Assembly: GCA_037447655.1 (NCBI GenBank) | Contig: JBBHKE010003159.1 | Coordinates: 85,986 to 145,617 of the forward strand | Reading direction: 5' to 3' | Length of the DNA stretch: 59,632 nucleotides | From: Zygnema cylindricum | Lineage: Eukaryota > Streptophyta > Zygnematophyceae > Zygnematales > Zygnemataceae | Shown: positions 45,401 to 56,750 of the stretch, in pieces | Layout of the letters: each line of letters opens with the position of its first letter | Position numbering within the stretch: position 1 is the first letter of the stretch | The notes under the pieces: model-generated | What the model saw: the letters and a program-made list of their open reading frames with translations, nothing else | The model's database searches: none | Told to the model about the DNA's origin: nothing | Program-made: the position numbers and the translations under genes

Positions 45401-48400
45401 TTCCCATCCTTACAACATCAACCCTCTTCTCTCCACCACCATCATCCTACACAGCAATTCCATCAAGACCACCACCAAGGTGATCGACAACAACAGTTTG
45501 CTCCTCCTCACTATCCCCAGCATGACTATCAACAACAAACCGGGTCGTATCACCAGCAGCCTCCAGCTCCACAGCCTCTTCCATTACCTCCTCCCTTCAT
45601 GCGTCCCAGACCTCCTATGGGACTGGATAATGGCCCCGAAGGAGGGTTTAGTGGTCCACCGGTGGGATGGAATCCCAGTGGATATGCACAAGGGCTGCCG
45701 CAAAAACACCCAGTAAGTACATTTTCCTCCAGTTTCCTTTTTCCACTAAACATGCCATGTTCATCCCTGGGAGTTACTGTTTCTTAACCTATTTCCTAAC
45801 CTTTTCGTTCTCTTCTTTATGTCGGCAATGTATTCTTAGGGGAGCACTCATGGGTTTCTGGGCAACGTTTTGGTCAATTGGGCTCTTTGCTCTTTAAGTG
45901 CAAACTTTCGTTGAATTTCAATCCTGTGACATATTTGAGCAATACATCGGTGAAGATATTTGAAATGTATAATCAATAATCATCATGTTTGTAGTGCACC
46001 GCACCTCACAAGGAATGTCGACATTAAAATACATGACCTTCAGTGTGCATCTATATATTTTTTATTTAACCAAATGAGTACTGATTTTTCTCTTGGGCGT
46101 TTGACAAGGTTTTAGATTGAATCATGCTTTGAAATATGAGTTTGATTTTTCGAAGGTTCAGAGGATTAAATTGCAGGCCACTGATCTCTATGCTAGTTTA
46201 GTTTAAGCAATAGAACTTGAAACTGAAAACTCAAGACTGGAAAGCAACGTCTTTCATTGGTTTTGTGCAATTGCTTTAGGGGCCTGGGGCCGTTTGATGC
46301 ATGAGTGGTCTTGAGGAATACATTGTGTTATGTTTGATGGCGCTCGAAAACTGTAATAATGGATTTTTTACTGTCTTTTCAAAGTTTTTGGTATCACATA
46401 TAGTTGTGAGCATAATTTTTTTTATTGTAAGCCAGTCCTAGTTAGCAATTTGCTAACCGCTAGTTGCTAAAATTGCCGGTATGATTTTTCAAAATTCAAC
46501 AATGTGAACTGAAAATGGGAGGCAAGTCCAAATTTAACTGTTTTCAACGAACGAGGAGGTTTATTCTATTGTTCAAGTTGTCTTTCCAAATTGTGCCAGT
46601 CTTTAGGAAAATGCCAAATTCAATGAGAAAATTATGCCTGTCTCACCATCATGCCGCTTACAGCCTTTCATGGGCTGTTTAGTGAAAAGGTTTCGAATCA
46701 TATCGGTGAAACAAACATATTAATTGAATTGCACCAAGTCACGCTGAGCTGGATCTTGATTTGCTGGGCACATTGCTCATACACGTTAAGAGGGTTGATA
46801 AAGGAAAATGTCTGTTGGAACTTATATGGGTGTTCTCTTCTTCTTCGTATGTGCTGGGACGTCCTCAAAAGTAATGAATAATTTAATGGTTGCTGGCAAG
46901 TTACTTGGGCTGTGGTTCAAATAGCTGGTTTTCCAAGATTCATTGTGTTGTCGAAGTTCTTAGGGTTTTATGTCATTGTTTATGGTTGATTTCTTTCAAA
47001 ATATAAAAAATATTCCGCAGTCTTCTGTTTTTGCAGCAAATTGTGGCCCACAATACGGCTTCCTCCATGAATGCAGGAAGCCTCATTCCAGGCTATCCTG
47101 GGCACGCAACCATGGGTACTTTTGGATTCGCGGAAGGTCATCCCACTCCATCAGACCTGGGCTTCATGCGACAGGAGTTCATGGGAGATTTGCATGAACC
47201 GGAAATGCAGCGTGGCCCAAAGAGGGTGATGATCATACTCTTTTTCTCATCTTAATGGCGCATGACCATTCATGAATGGAAGTCACAAACGTTTGACTAT
47301 GCCATTGCTTTCTGCCACTTGATGAAATGAAATGGTTTCGGGAGCATCACCACCTGTAGAGTTTTGGCAGAATTCGTGCTTTTTTTTTGCTGATCTTCGT
47401 TGGAAGAACTGGCAAGCAGGTTGCTCTTTCAGCATGAATTCTGGCAGAATTTGTGCTTTTGTTTTTTTCTTTTTCTGTTTGCTGATCTTTGCTGTAAGAA
47501 TGGGCAAGCAGGCTGCTCTCCCATCTTGGCTGATTGATGAGATAAAAAAAAAGAAAGCCGCTGCGGAAGCAACCACACCACCAGAGGGCGTTCCCCCGAG
47601 GCAAGGGACGACAGCTGATGCAAAGAGTTTAGATAATGCAAAGAAGAATAGTAAGGGTTCTGACTCTGATGCCAGTGACGCGGAGGAAGAGGTGAGTGAT
47701 TCTTGCTCGTCTTGTCAATTCTTGTCACAGCCTTACAGATGAGATTTCAGTTGAACATATGTGGTTGTGTCGTTGTGTGGAGGCTGTCGTTATCAGTCAA
47801 GGTGCGGGTAAAACGTTGAAGTGGCCGCTACGTCGTTGCGCTTATCATGAAAATTTCACTTGGCAGTTTTAATTTCCTGCGTATATTTAATAGGGGCATA
47901 TATAGAAGGGGGACATATAGGCTGTCATATTGTCAATGGCTTATCCAGAGGGGTTCAACAGTAAAGAGGTTGTGATAAAAAAATGCCTAGTGAGCATGTG
48001 AAAGCATGCTATTTGCCTGCAAAACTTAAAACACATAAAAAACAATTGTTCGGTGGCAGGATGATGCGGAGGCAGAGCGGCAGCAGGCGATGAATTTAGA
48101 AATTAAGCGAGTGCTTACTGAGGTCCTTCTGAAGGTGATGCTCCTACTCAATTGCCTGGCGGGATTTTTGAATTGCAAGATACTCCCATGGTTAATTCAG
48201 CAGTTGTAGTAATAAAATGAGCGGGAGAGCTGAGCTTGTGACAGGTAACAGATGAACTTTTTGATGAAATTGCCATGGAGGTGTACGAAGAGGATCGCGA
48301 TGACGAGGTGGATGTTGCGGATGAGGATAAAACAACTGGTAAGAAAAACACACAAAACCCATTGGAGTTCTCTGCATTTACGTTTGGCTGCTAATGATTT

Positions 48401-51400
48401 TGGCTTAGTACTGTGTGCTTTGGCTTCTGTGATGGTGTGTTTGTGGATGTCTCAGGTAAGAGGACATCACCTGCTTCTCCATATTTATCAGAAGACCAGG
48501 GTGTGTCTATGAAGCCCGTTACAAAAGCATTAGACGGGCAAAAAACTTCAGGCAGGGTCTTTGTGACCCCAAAGAAAACTGCAAGCAGTGTTGCCAAAAT
48601 AGTGGAAGAAGACCCTAAGAAATCCGAGAGCAACGATGTTCTGCAGTCTGGGCATGTGCTTGGGCTTGCAAATTATGGCAGTGATGGGGAAGAAGATGAG
48701 GGAACACTGGAGGAAGAAACACAACGGACTGGTATGGAATTTCAATTGGCACAGCAAGGATCTGAGGAGATTGAGGATAAGATAGAATCTGGGGAGGAAG
48801 GTCGAGGCCAGAGCAACCTAACTGTGGAAGACGATACGGCAGCAAGCAGGAAGGATGCTGAGATTGAGAGGCTACCTAATGGCGATGTGCAACATTTTGG
48901 AGAAGAAGAGTTTATGGGAGAGGAGAAAAAGAACGATCTCAAGACTAGACTTGAGCTGGATACAGAGGTTGTCAAAGGGGAAATCGCTGTCCTTCAGGCC
49001 AAGGGTGTCAAAGGGGAGAAAGAAGAGTTGAGTCCGGTTGCTGTTGTGAAGCTGAAAGAGTCTGATGAGTTAGATAAAGGACTAAATGAAAATGGTAGCT
49101 TTTTGGAAGAGAAAATTGAAATAGAATCCATTAATAATGACGACCGTAGAGATGTAACAGCAGAATCTAGAGAAGACTTTCTTCATGGCATCAAGGATGT
49201 TGCGGATGTTGGAGGTCCTGAGATGAGAGGGGAGAAGTATGATGAGCATAAGCTGAAGAAAGAAGTGGACGAAGATGGGGAAAGAGAAACAAGACGGGAC
49301 GCCAGACGAGAGGCAAGGAGAGAAAGGGAGCGGTTAAAGGGCAGAGAATTCGAAAAAGAGAAAGGCGAGGAAGAAAAAGCACGAAGAAAGTCTGCAATAG
49401 TTGCAGAGGAGAGAGAGAGGAGAAGGGACGGAGGGGAAATGAAGGTTCTGAATAGGGATGAAAGGCTGAAGGTTAAGGATAGAGAGGCGAAGGAGAAAGA
49501 GCAGAGGAGGGAGAAGGGGAAAGAGTCGCTGGAAAAGGAATTGTTTGAGGAGAAAGAAAAGGTTCGAGGTAGGGAGAAGGTCAAGGAGGAGAAGGCAGCT
49601 GAGGCGGGGGAGGGGGAGAGGCGGAAGAAGGGTGTGAAAGGTGAGGAAGCAAGAGAGGGAGAGTCGGAAAGGGAGAGAAGCAGAGGTTTGAAGGGGAGGG
49701 AGAAGGAGAGAAGGAAAAAGGACACAGTTCTTGATGATCGAGCGAAGGAGAGTGAAAGTGACGTAGAGGAAGAAAATGGTTCAGGGAGAAAATCATTTGA
49801 GAAGGGTGACCCGTTGATTAGCAAAGATAGAAATTACAAAGTTAAAGAAAAATCAAAGGTTCGAGAGAGCACGAGGGGGAAGGACGGTCGAGCAGAACAA
49901 ACAAATGACAAGAGGAAGAAGGAAGAGGATGATGAGCTGGAGACTGAGGGAAAGATTGGAGAAAAGCATAAGGAAGGTCATCCACCAGAGGAGGCAGCCG
50001 CAATAGTGGATATGGGAAATAAGGATATCAGGGGGGAGGAGAAAGAAGAGAGGGTCAAGGAGAATGGGAAGGTAAAAGACAGAATGAAGGGGCGAGATAT
50101 TGGGAGCCGCGACAAGGACAGGTCAAAGGAAAAGACAGAACGGTCTGAGAGAAACAGAGATCAGGAGCAGGGGACATTCAGAGGACATGAGCAGGAACGA
50201 GAGAAAAGGACAGAGAGGGATAGTGATAAGAGGAGTGATCGGAACCACGAGAAAGAGAAAGGTGGCAGGGAGAGAGATAAGAAGCGTGATGATTGGAGCC
50301 GAGACGCAGAAGATGATAGAGGAAGAGAAAAGGGCAAGGAAAGGTCTAGCAGAGAAGGAAGGAATTCACGAAGGCATATAGAGGAGACGGATAAAGGTCG
50401 AGAGAGCAAGAAGCAAAGAAGGCGTTCTAGGAGTCCGTATGAGAGTTCACCAGAGACGAGAAGGTAGGTGGGGTCCAAGTCGGCCTATGTTTTCCATAGG
50501 GGAGGTATTAAAAATACTAGAGACTCAATAACTACTTGGATCATTTTGAGGAATTAATGTAGGCAAATGACTTCATTGTAGAACAGTTCGTTTGTGATTC
50601 TATATTCCAACCGACTTTATATAGGAGATTATTCACAGGCATTATTTATAACAAGCATTATTAATTACAGGCATTATTATACACTTGATAGGAAAATTCT
50701 TGGTTTGGCTGGACAGACGCAGTCACAAAGGGAAGACGTCACGTCGCCATAGCCTTTCGCGGTCACAATCACGTTCCAAATCGCCGAGACCGTCATCAAG
50801 GTACATTATCAGCCATATCGCATAGAAAACAGGATCTCCCTTGATTTTTCCTGGATTCTGTACCCACATCATTTATTCTTGCTGCAAGTTTGGATACAGC
50901 AAATGGGAGAATGGGGAAGACTGGGAGGCGGGGAAGGATTTTTATTGGTTTGGCTTTCAGAGGCAGTTTGATTTTTAAGATTGACATCTTATTTTGCTAG
51001 TAGAAATTTCAGATTTGGAAGTGTGTATTTGCTCCTTAGATTCATCCATTCGTGGTACACAAGGACTCTCTCATTTTCTCTTTTCCCTCATGTCCTTTTA
51101 CCAAACGAAGCTTTCTATACGAGCTTATGTTAAATGATGGAAAGACAAAATGTCCGTAAGTATTCTGATGGATATTCGGATGAGAGGACATAGTCACAAA
51201 TACTACTCATACCATTTCGACGCTCTTCCTCGCTTTCCCTTCTCCCCCGTTATCCCGTCTTCCTCGACTTCCCTTTCTTTTTGCGGGACAGTTTGGGAGG
51301 ATGTGAGGGGAGGGAGGGAGCATGTTCTGATGACTTTGCTAGATGAGCTGTCGTATTTGAACGCGTAGTTTTCAAGAATCTCACCTGAGGGGGGCTCTCT

Positions 51401-52121
51401 CAACCTCCTTGTTCCTGATGTTGGCAGGTGAGCTTCAATCAAAAAACCCAATGGTGCTTATTTCTCACCTGTCTTGTATATCCCATATAGACTACTCAAT
51501 GCTTTTCTTCTTTGTATTAGTTTTTAAACTGGAAAATGCCTCCATGAGGTGTATACCGGTTGGTCGTAATGATACCAGTCGGTCTTAATGATGGGTCAGA
51601 CTGGCTCTCAGCATGGGGGAATTTTATAGAATTCGTTGGCTGGTGTGAATGGTTCGTGGCAATTACTAGTGATCTAAAAATCTTAAACAACCCTAAAAAG
51701 TTACATAGTGTCTATTAGTACTAGCTAGTAGTAGTTGTAGTACACCGCTAATCGTTATTAGTGTTAAAGTTTTTTACGCCACTTAAAACATATTTTCTCC
51801 GTGCACACTTGTCGGATTGTCAATCGGATGGTTGCTATTGGAAGTCAAGATTCTTGCCTTCCTATTAGCGGCCTCCGATTGACAATCCGAACAGTGTGCA
51901 CGAAAAAAAGATGTTTTAAGTAGCGAAAAAAACTTCAACACTAATAACGATTAGCGATGTAGTATTAGTAGCAGTAGTAGTATTAGCGATACTTTTTCTA
52001 GGAACGCTAAGGAATTCAAGTGGATGTGATTGTTTGATATGGCTGTAGGGATCGCGATGACATTGTTCAAAAGACCCGACATCGATCCCATTCTCCAGAT
52101 CGAAAACGACGACGGAGTTAG
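42499..52121 (+). CDS. PNISR: PNISR-like arginine/serine-rich splicing-associated protein (11 exons)
   Basis: PNISR is a nuclear-speckle SR-like protein thought to act in pre-mRNA splicing. Exons: 42499-42810, 43189-43255, 44096-44749, 45228-45712, 47037-47225, 47512-47691, 48060-48134, 48245-48338, 48456-50463, 50717-50800, 52049-52121. Phases agree and the CDS is 4221 nt, 1406 aa. Family landmarks: EADWAAKARAWAEAKASQ (animal PNISR has IDWAALAQAW), AALPSWLIDEIKKKK (LPAWIREGLEK), and NLEIKRVLTEVLLK followed by VTDELFDEIAMEV (TEILLDVTDEEI). The middle is rich in P, Q and H; exon 9 is a 669-residue charged KE/RE/RD domain; the C-terminus is RS-like (HSLSRSQSRSKSPRPSSR) and ends RKRRRS. The ATG lies in GCCACCATGG, a strong context. 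Exon 3 has two possible acceptors (see findings). Exon 6 could also begin slightly upstream. Confidence 0.85.
43650..44070. repeat. Low-complexity tracts in PNISR intron 2
   Basis: A CCCTCCCT tract, then ATCAAATCAAATCG and ATCATC repeats (43675-43880), then a long C/T tract (43895-44055). Together they place an unusually long polypyrimidine stretch before the exon 3 acceptors. Confidence 0.85.
44270..44590. repeat. Coding CAA/CAC trinucleotide repeats in PNISR exon 3
   Basis: CAACAACAACATTCA units and CACCACCAC runs encode Gln/His-rich tracts (HSQQQQQ repeated three times, then HQHQHQ, PPPPPPPP and HHHHHH). All frames are open, so only homology picks the right one. Confidence 0.85.
47350..47520. 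repeat. 92-bp tandem duplication across the PNISR exon 6 acceptor
   Basis: GGCAAGCAGG at 47411 recurs at 47503 with matching context: GGCAGAATT, GTGCTTTT, TGCTGATCTT, GGCAAGCAGG, TTGCTCT or CTGCTCT. Only the second copy continues into the conserved LPSWL codons. Confidence 0.75.
51743..51959. mobile_element. MITE of the long-hairpin subtype in the last PNISR intron
   Basis: From CACCGCTAATCGTTATTAGT to ACGATTAGCGATG, TA on both sides. It shares AAAACATATTTTCTCCGTGC with MITE 2 at 41527, and its arms pair through TCGGATTGTCAATCGGA. It ends about 90 bp before the last exon. Confidence 0.8.
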
Positions 52122-53844
52122 GAATTTTACCAAACAGCTGGATCGACTTAGGATGATGATATATGTATTTTTTAGTTCAGAAGTGTGTTTTTTAACTCTT
52201 GTCCTTTTCTGCCTTGCTGATTATAGCTTCCCTTTTATGCATCTGAGTGAGCTTGTTTAGGGCAGGCAAGTCCTGGTTCAAATGTTATAGAGGCCATATA
52301 AGCTGTTTGTCCCTTTGTGGAGGTGGTGAAATAAGCTGTTTTGTCCTTTTTTGTGGAGGTGTCATTTTGGTTTTTAGCTAAAGAAACCAATTGCGTTTAG
52401 CAGAAAATCGTCACTGTGACATTTGAGGCATTATGCAATGGGTTAGTTTATGTTCCGTGGTTTTAAAGGCATGAGATGTTTGTTTCTTTTATCTCGTAGT
52501 TAACTCGTCGGAGCGGCTTATGACATTGGTAGATGTCTTAGGACTTATTGGAGTGATCCTCGAGTGATTGCAACTGTAGGTTTAATGCGCGGAAGTAATT
52601 GGAACCGCTATACATTGTTTCACCGTATACTATGTATACCATACCCGAATCTCTTGTATAATATGCGTACTACACGGTGTAACTATTGATAGTGTTTCGA
52701 TTGTTTTCGTACATTAAACTACAACATTCTAAGGTTGTACAGAGTAATGTGGTATAAGCTAGTATATCGCTTTGTATTGGTTGTCGCGGTAGCAATTTTA
52801 AAGAGGTCACATGTGCAAACTGATGAAAGTGGGAGATTGTGATCTGAGAGAGAAAGAGAGTTGGAGAGGGCATACTGCTCTAGAGGGGAGGGAGAGGGAG
52901 GGAGAGGGAGAGTGGGAGAGAGAGGGAGAGGAGAGGGAGAGAGGCTGAGGGCGAATGTGTTGGGAATATGTTGGGAATATGGTGGGACCCAGGGATCCCT
53001 AAATCTTGTCGTATGACTGGAAAAGACTGTAGATTTGTGAGACGCCCTCTTTCATTGTTACTGCTGCTGAAAACAAAGAATTTCTTTTCAATTGAAGGGA
53101 AAGAAAATAATTACGTGGACAGACACTATACATCGTTTCATATTTATTAGTATACACAATAACAGCCGACTTCTGTGAGACTGTTGTTGCTATTTTTGTT
53201 CTTGTTATATTATGCAAATCCTCCGAGCAAAACAGTGGACATATCTACTGGGGGCTTTCTCACTTTTCGTTTTATCTCAGATGGGTAGATTACCTCACAT
53301 TCGTACTTTTCTAAGCTATCAAGGTTTGTGAAATTCAGAAGAAGGGATTAATCTTACAACATAGAACAAGTATTCTTGGCGCGTGCGACTGAACACTTCA
53401 AATTTTTAAAACATTGAAGTTAATTTGAAGTTAAATTGATGAACTTCAGTCTCTGTGTTTTGATTAATAAAGGATCTTTCTTTAGGCTTTTCGTTTGGTG
53501 TTTGTTGCTTTTGTGTGTTTTCTGTTTACTTACCATCTTTTAGCATTTTCGTTGCTTTTGTCTTGCTTATCCTTTTTGTTTTATTCACTCTTCAGTTTTG
53601 TACTTTTCAGTTTTATCATTGCTGCCTCCTTTTGTTCCCATGGACTCAGATGGTTTACCACTGCGCTTTTTAATATAGTCACCAGAAACCTCTGTATTGT
53701 ATGGTTGGTGACCTTATAATCCAGGTTTTTAAACTTGTGAACATGATGTTTAATGGTTCTTGTTTTCACATGAAAATATCATTATTTAATTTCAAATTCA
53801 GTGCCGATTTCCGTGTTTGATTCGAAAAGAGGATTGGTTCATGG
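52122..53844. other. PNISR 3' untranslated region and downstream spacer
   Basis: No conserved gene seen. A GA-rich tract lies at 52850-52950. A segment near 53630-53690 (TGGACTCAGATGG, TTACCACTGCGCTTTTTAAT) recurs diverged at 55630-55670. Confidence 0.5.
52850..52950. repeat. (GGGAGA)n purine tract
   Basis: Nearly pure GA sequence with GGGAGAGGGAG repeats. Confidence 0.85.
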
Positions 53845-54460
53845 TTCAAAAGTAGGTGAAAGTAGGCACATACAATATGCCTATTGTATGCGAAACATAC
53901 AATATGACCTTAAGACCCATATTGTATTTGGACCATAGTTCAAAAGTAGGCGTTTTTATGGTAAGCCTTTGGTCGGCTCCTTTATCGTTAGTTGTGTTAT
54001 GGGCTTTTCATGTGATCTTCTTAGATCGCTACTTTCATCAGCGACCGTTCGATCGTCCGAATCTGACGGTGTAAATAAATTTGTTTGGTTCGAATGTTTT
54101 AATTGGTCCAATTTTTGGTCCGAATGTTTTAATTGGTCTGAATAGGTCCGAATACAATTTCGGTCTTAAGGTCATATTGTATGTTTTACATACAATAGGC
54201 ATATTGTATGGGCATACTTTCACCTACTTCTGAACTATGATTCGGGCCTATTCGGACCAATTAAAACATTCGGACCAAAAATCGGACCAATTAAAACATT
54301 CGAACCAAAATTTTTTAATTACACCGTCAGATTCAAACGATCGGACGGTCGCTGATCAAAGTAGCGATCTAAGAAGATCACATGAAAAGCCCATAACACA
54401 ACTTACGATAAAGGCGGGGACCAAAGGCCTACCATAAAAACGCCTACTTTTGAATTATGG
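53845..54460. mobile_element. Compound foldback element
   Basis: The outer arms pair from CATAGTTCAAAAGTAGGCGT (53933) to ACGCCTACTTTTGAATTATG (54459) over about 190 bp, including GATCTTCTTAGATCGCTACT with its complement. An inner block at 54150-54238 (GGTCATATTGTATG, CATACAATAGGCATATTGTA) is an inverted copy of 53848-53930. No gene. This looks like one inverted-repeat element carrying or overlapping a second. Confidence 0.7.
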
Positions 54461-54689
54461 ATTGGTTCTCACGTTTGTACCATCAATTTTGTACTAAGAT
54501 ACGAATTATGACCATTTGTGGGAGTTGTACGCAGTGCTAAACCACATGGGTCATGAGATGTAGAAAGGGAAAAAAACATGGAAAGGTGTTTTTGCGATTC
54601 CCTTGTTTGCACTTAGCTAGGATTCCTTTGTTAGGAACACAATAACAAAAACTTAAGCAAAGGAATAATAATAATAATTGTCCTTGTTA

Positions 54690-55755
54690 AGTATTCCCTC
54701 ACGAAGATATGTCAGTTTTCTTTTAGGGTTTTTATGGTTTTTTAGGGTTTTTTAGGGTTTCTAAAAGAGAAGTTTTCTAGTCCTGGGAGGATTCTTTGTT
54801 GTCTAATCGACGAGCGCCTCTCAAGACTTACCCCACTTCCCAAGAAAGGCTCGGTAGTCCTTCCGATTCCTAGCATACTTATAAACCTCCTTTACCTCCG
54901 TGGTTGCAATTCCCCTCCCTCTTTTAGTTCTCGGGCCTTTGTCCCCTTTTTTCCTAATTCCTCTTTGCTTGGGAGGCCCTTGGTTTCCCTTCCATCTCCA
55001 TATGATTCCTTTCTTCATACTTGTGATTTTTTTTGCTCCACCAGTTCAATATTTCCTTCCTACGATTATGGTTCCCCCCTCTTCTTTTGTATTTTGGAGG
55101 TCTTGTGTTTGCTTGAGGCGGTTGGAGTTTTTCCACCTTTAAACGTCCGTGGTTGCTATTTATTCCCCTTCCTTTCTTAGTTCTCGGGCCTTTTGTCGCA
55201 TTTTTTCCTAATTCCCCTTTTCTTGCAAGGCTGGTACTTCTCTATCGCTGATACTAAAGCGAGACCTTAAATCCGTTCCCTCTCCTTAATAATTTCTCTC
55301 CTTAAAGGAAAAGGAGAGAGGGAGGAGGGAGGGTCCCAACGCTCTCTTTTAAGTGTGGAGAGATTCACAACCCTCGATTCCATAATATTTGAGGCCACCC
55401 ATCTCCCCCGGGCTAGGGGGACTTACGAGGTTGTTTTTCGTAGATGTTTAACTTTGTTGAGGTCAGGGTTGTAGTGCTGGTTTTAGTGCGTTGCATTGTT
55501 TTTCTTTTTGGGTTTGCGTGCCATTTTTGTTTTTTGCACCATTTTTATGTGTCCACTTTGCTTTTCTTTGTTATTTTTTGCCCTGCTTGTAGTTTTTCAG
55601 TTTTGGCCATGCCACCCCTATTGTACCCTTGGACTCAAGATGGGTTACCATCGCGCTTTTTAATCCAATTTACGGCTTTTGGACCCATCTCAGGTAAGGG
55701 ATTCTCATTGGACGACCATAATTAGTGTTTCCTAATCATGTCTTCGTGAGAAAGG
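54690..55755. mobile_element. Possible inverted-repeat element containing two direct repeats
   Basis: CTCACGAAGATATG at 54698 and its near complement CATGTCTTCGTGAG at 55737 could be termini. Inside, TTAGTTCTCGGGCCTTTGTC at 54923 recurs at 55176 (TTAGTTCTCGGGCCTTTTGT) with similar flanks. No conserved protein seen. Confidence 0.35.
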
Positions 55756-56000
55756 CTGTATGCCTTTCCAAATCCAAAATGGGGGCATCATTTGTTCCAT
55801 CATTCCCCCTTCCATTTGTTCCTCATTTTTAGACAATTTTCTAAAGTTTTGACGATGTTTACTGGTTTATATACCTTAAGGACGTTTAGCCTTATTAGTG
55901 TTGCTTTAAAATAATGTTTTTTTTTGTCATGTTGGGATAATCTTTTCGGTATTGTTTGATGTTGTTTCAAAACCATCGTTTTGGTTTTCTTTCAAATCTA

Positions 56001-56181
56001 CACTCCCCATCATTATTAGCTTCAAAGATTATTACTGTTAATGCAAAACTAGAAGAGGCAATACTAATCTAGTCCAAGGAGACTTGGCAAATTTAGTCGA
56101 GTAAAATGCTATTTTATGATTGTCGTCCTAAAAAAGTCACGACTAATTTAGTCTTATTAACTCTAATAACTATGGGCAATG
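56001..56181. mobile_element. Diverged MITE of the TA-duplication family
   Basis: Starts CACTCCCCATCATTATTAGC after TA and ends CTCTAATAACTATGGGCAAT, then a TA. About 181 bp. Confidence 0.5.
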
Positions 56182-56750
56182 TATTGTGATTAATGTACCA
56201 ACTATTAAAAAATGAAGAATCATTTTAGGAAAAACAATGTGATGGTCGATTCTTACCATCTACTTTACCATTCATAAGTGGCCATATTTTTTGGATCGAG
56301 ATGTAGAATCTATATTTTGAGGATCGGCACGCTTTTCATCATGTTGTTTTAACAAAAAAAGATGATTAGACAATAAGTTAAAAAAAAGAGTACGTATATA
56401 GTTGTTTATACTGCTTTATATAGTTTTTTTTCTGCTTTATATAGTTGTTAACTTATTTATACGAACTATTTTTACAAAAGTGCCAATTGATTCAACCATA
56501 AAGCACTTATCATAGACCAAAACAACCACATGGGTGAAAGTTTCTCTAAAACTTTTGTAACTTTACAAATAGTAATAAAAAAAAAAAAAACACTTCACTT
56601 CACCTTTTCTACACAACATAGAAATTTATAATTCGAATCCATACATGCTATGATCCCGGTTGGAAATAGTACACGTGCTGTACTAAGTTCTTTGTTTTTT
56701 TTTTATTATTATTTTTATTATTTTAGCTCCACCTTCAAATCTGATGGAAT

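Noticed and set aside
48548-50478. Minus-strand frames opposite PNISR exon 9 (Ser/Leu/Pro-rich)
   Set aside because: Shadows of the charged plus-strand exon, whose frame is set by splice phases and homology.
52670-52700. Another MITE end (ACTACACGGTGTAACTATTG)
   Set aside because: Only one partial terminus could be found and no inverted partner.
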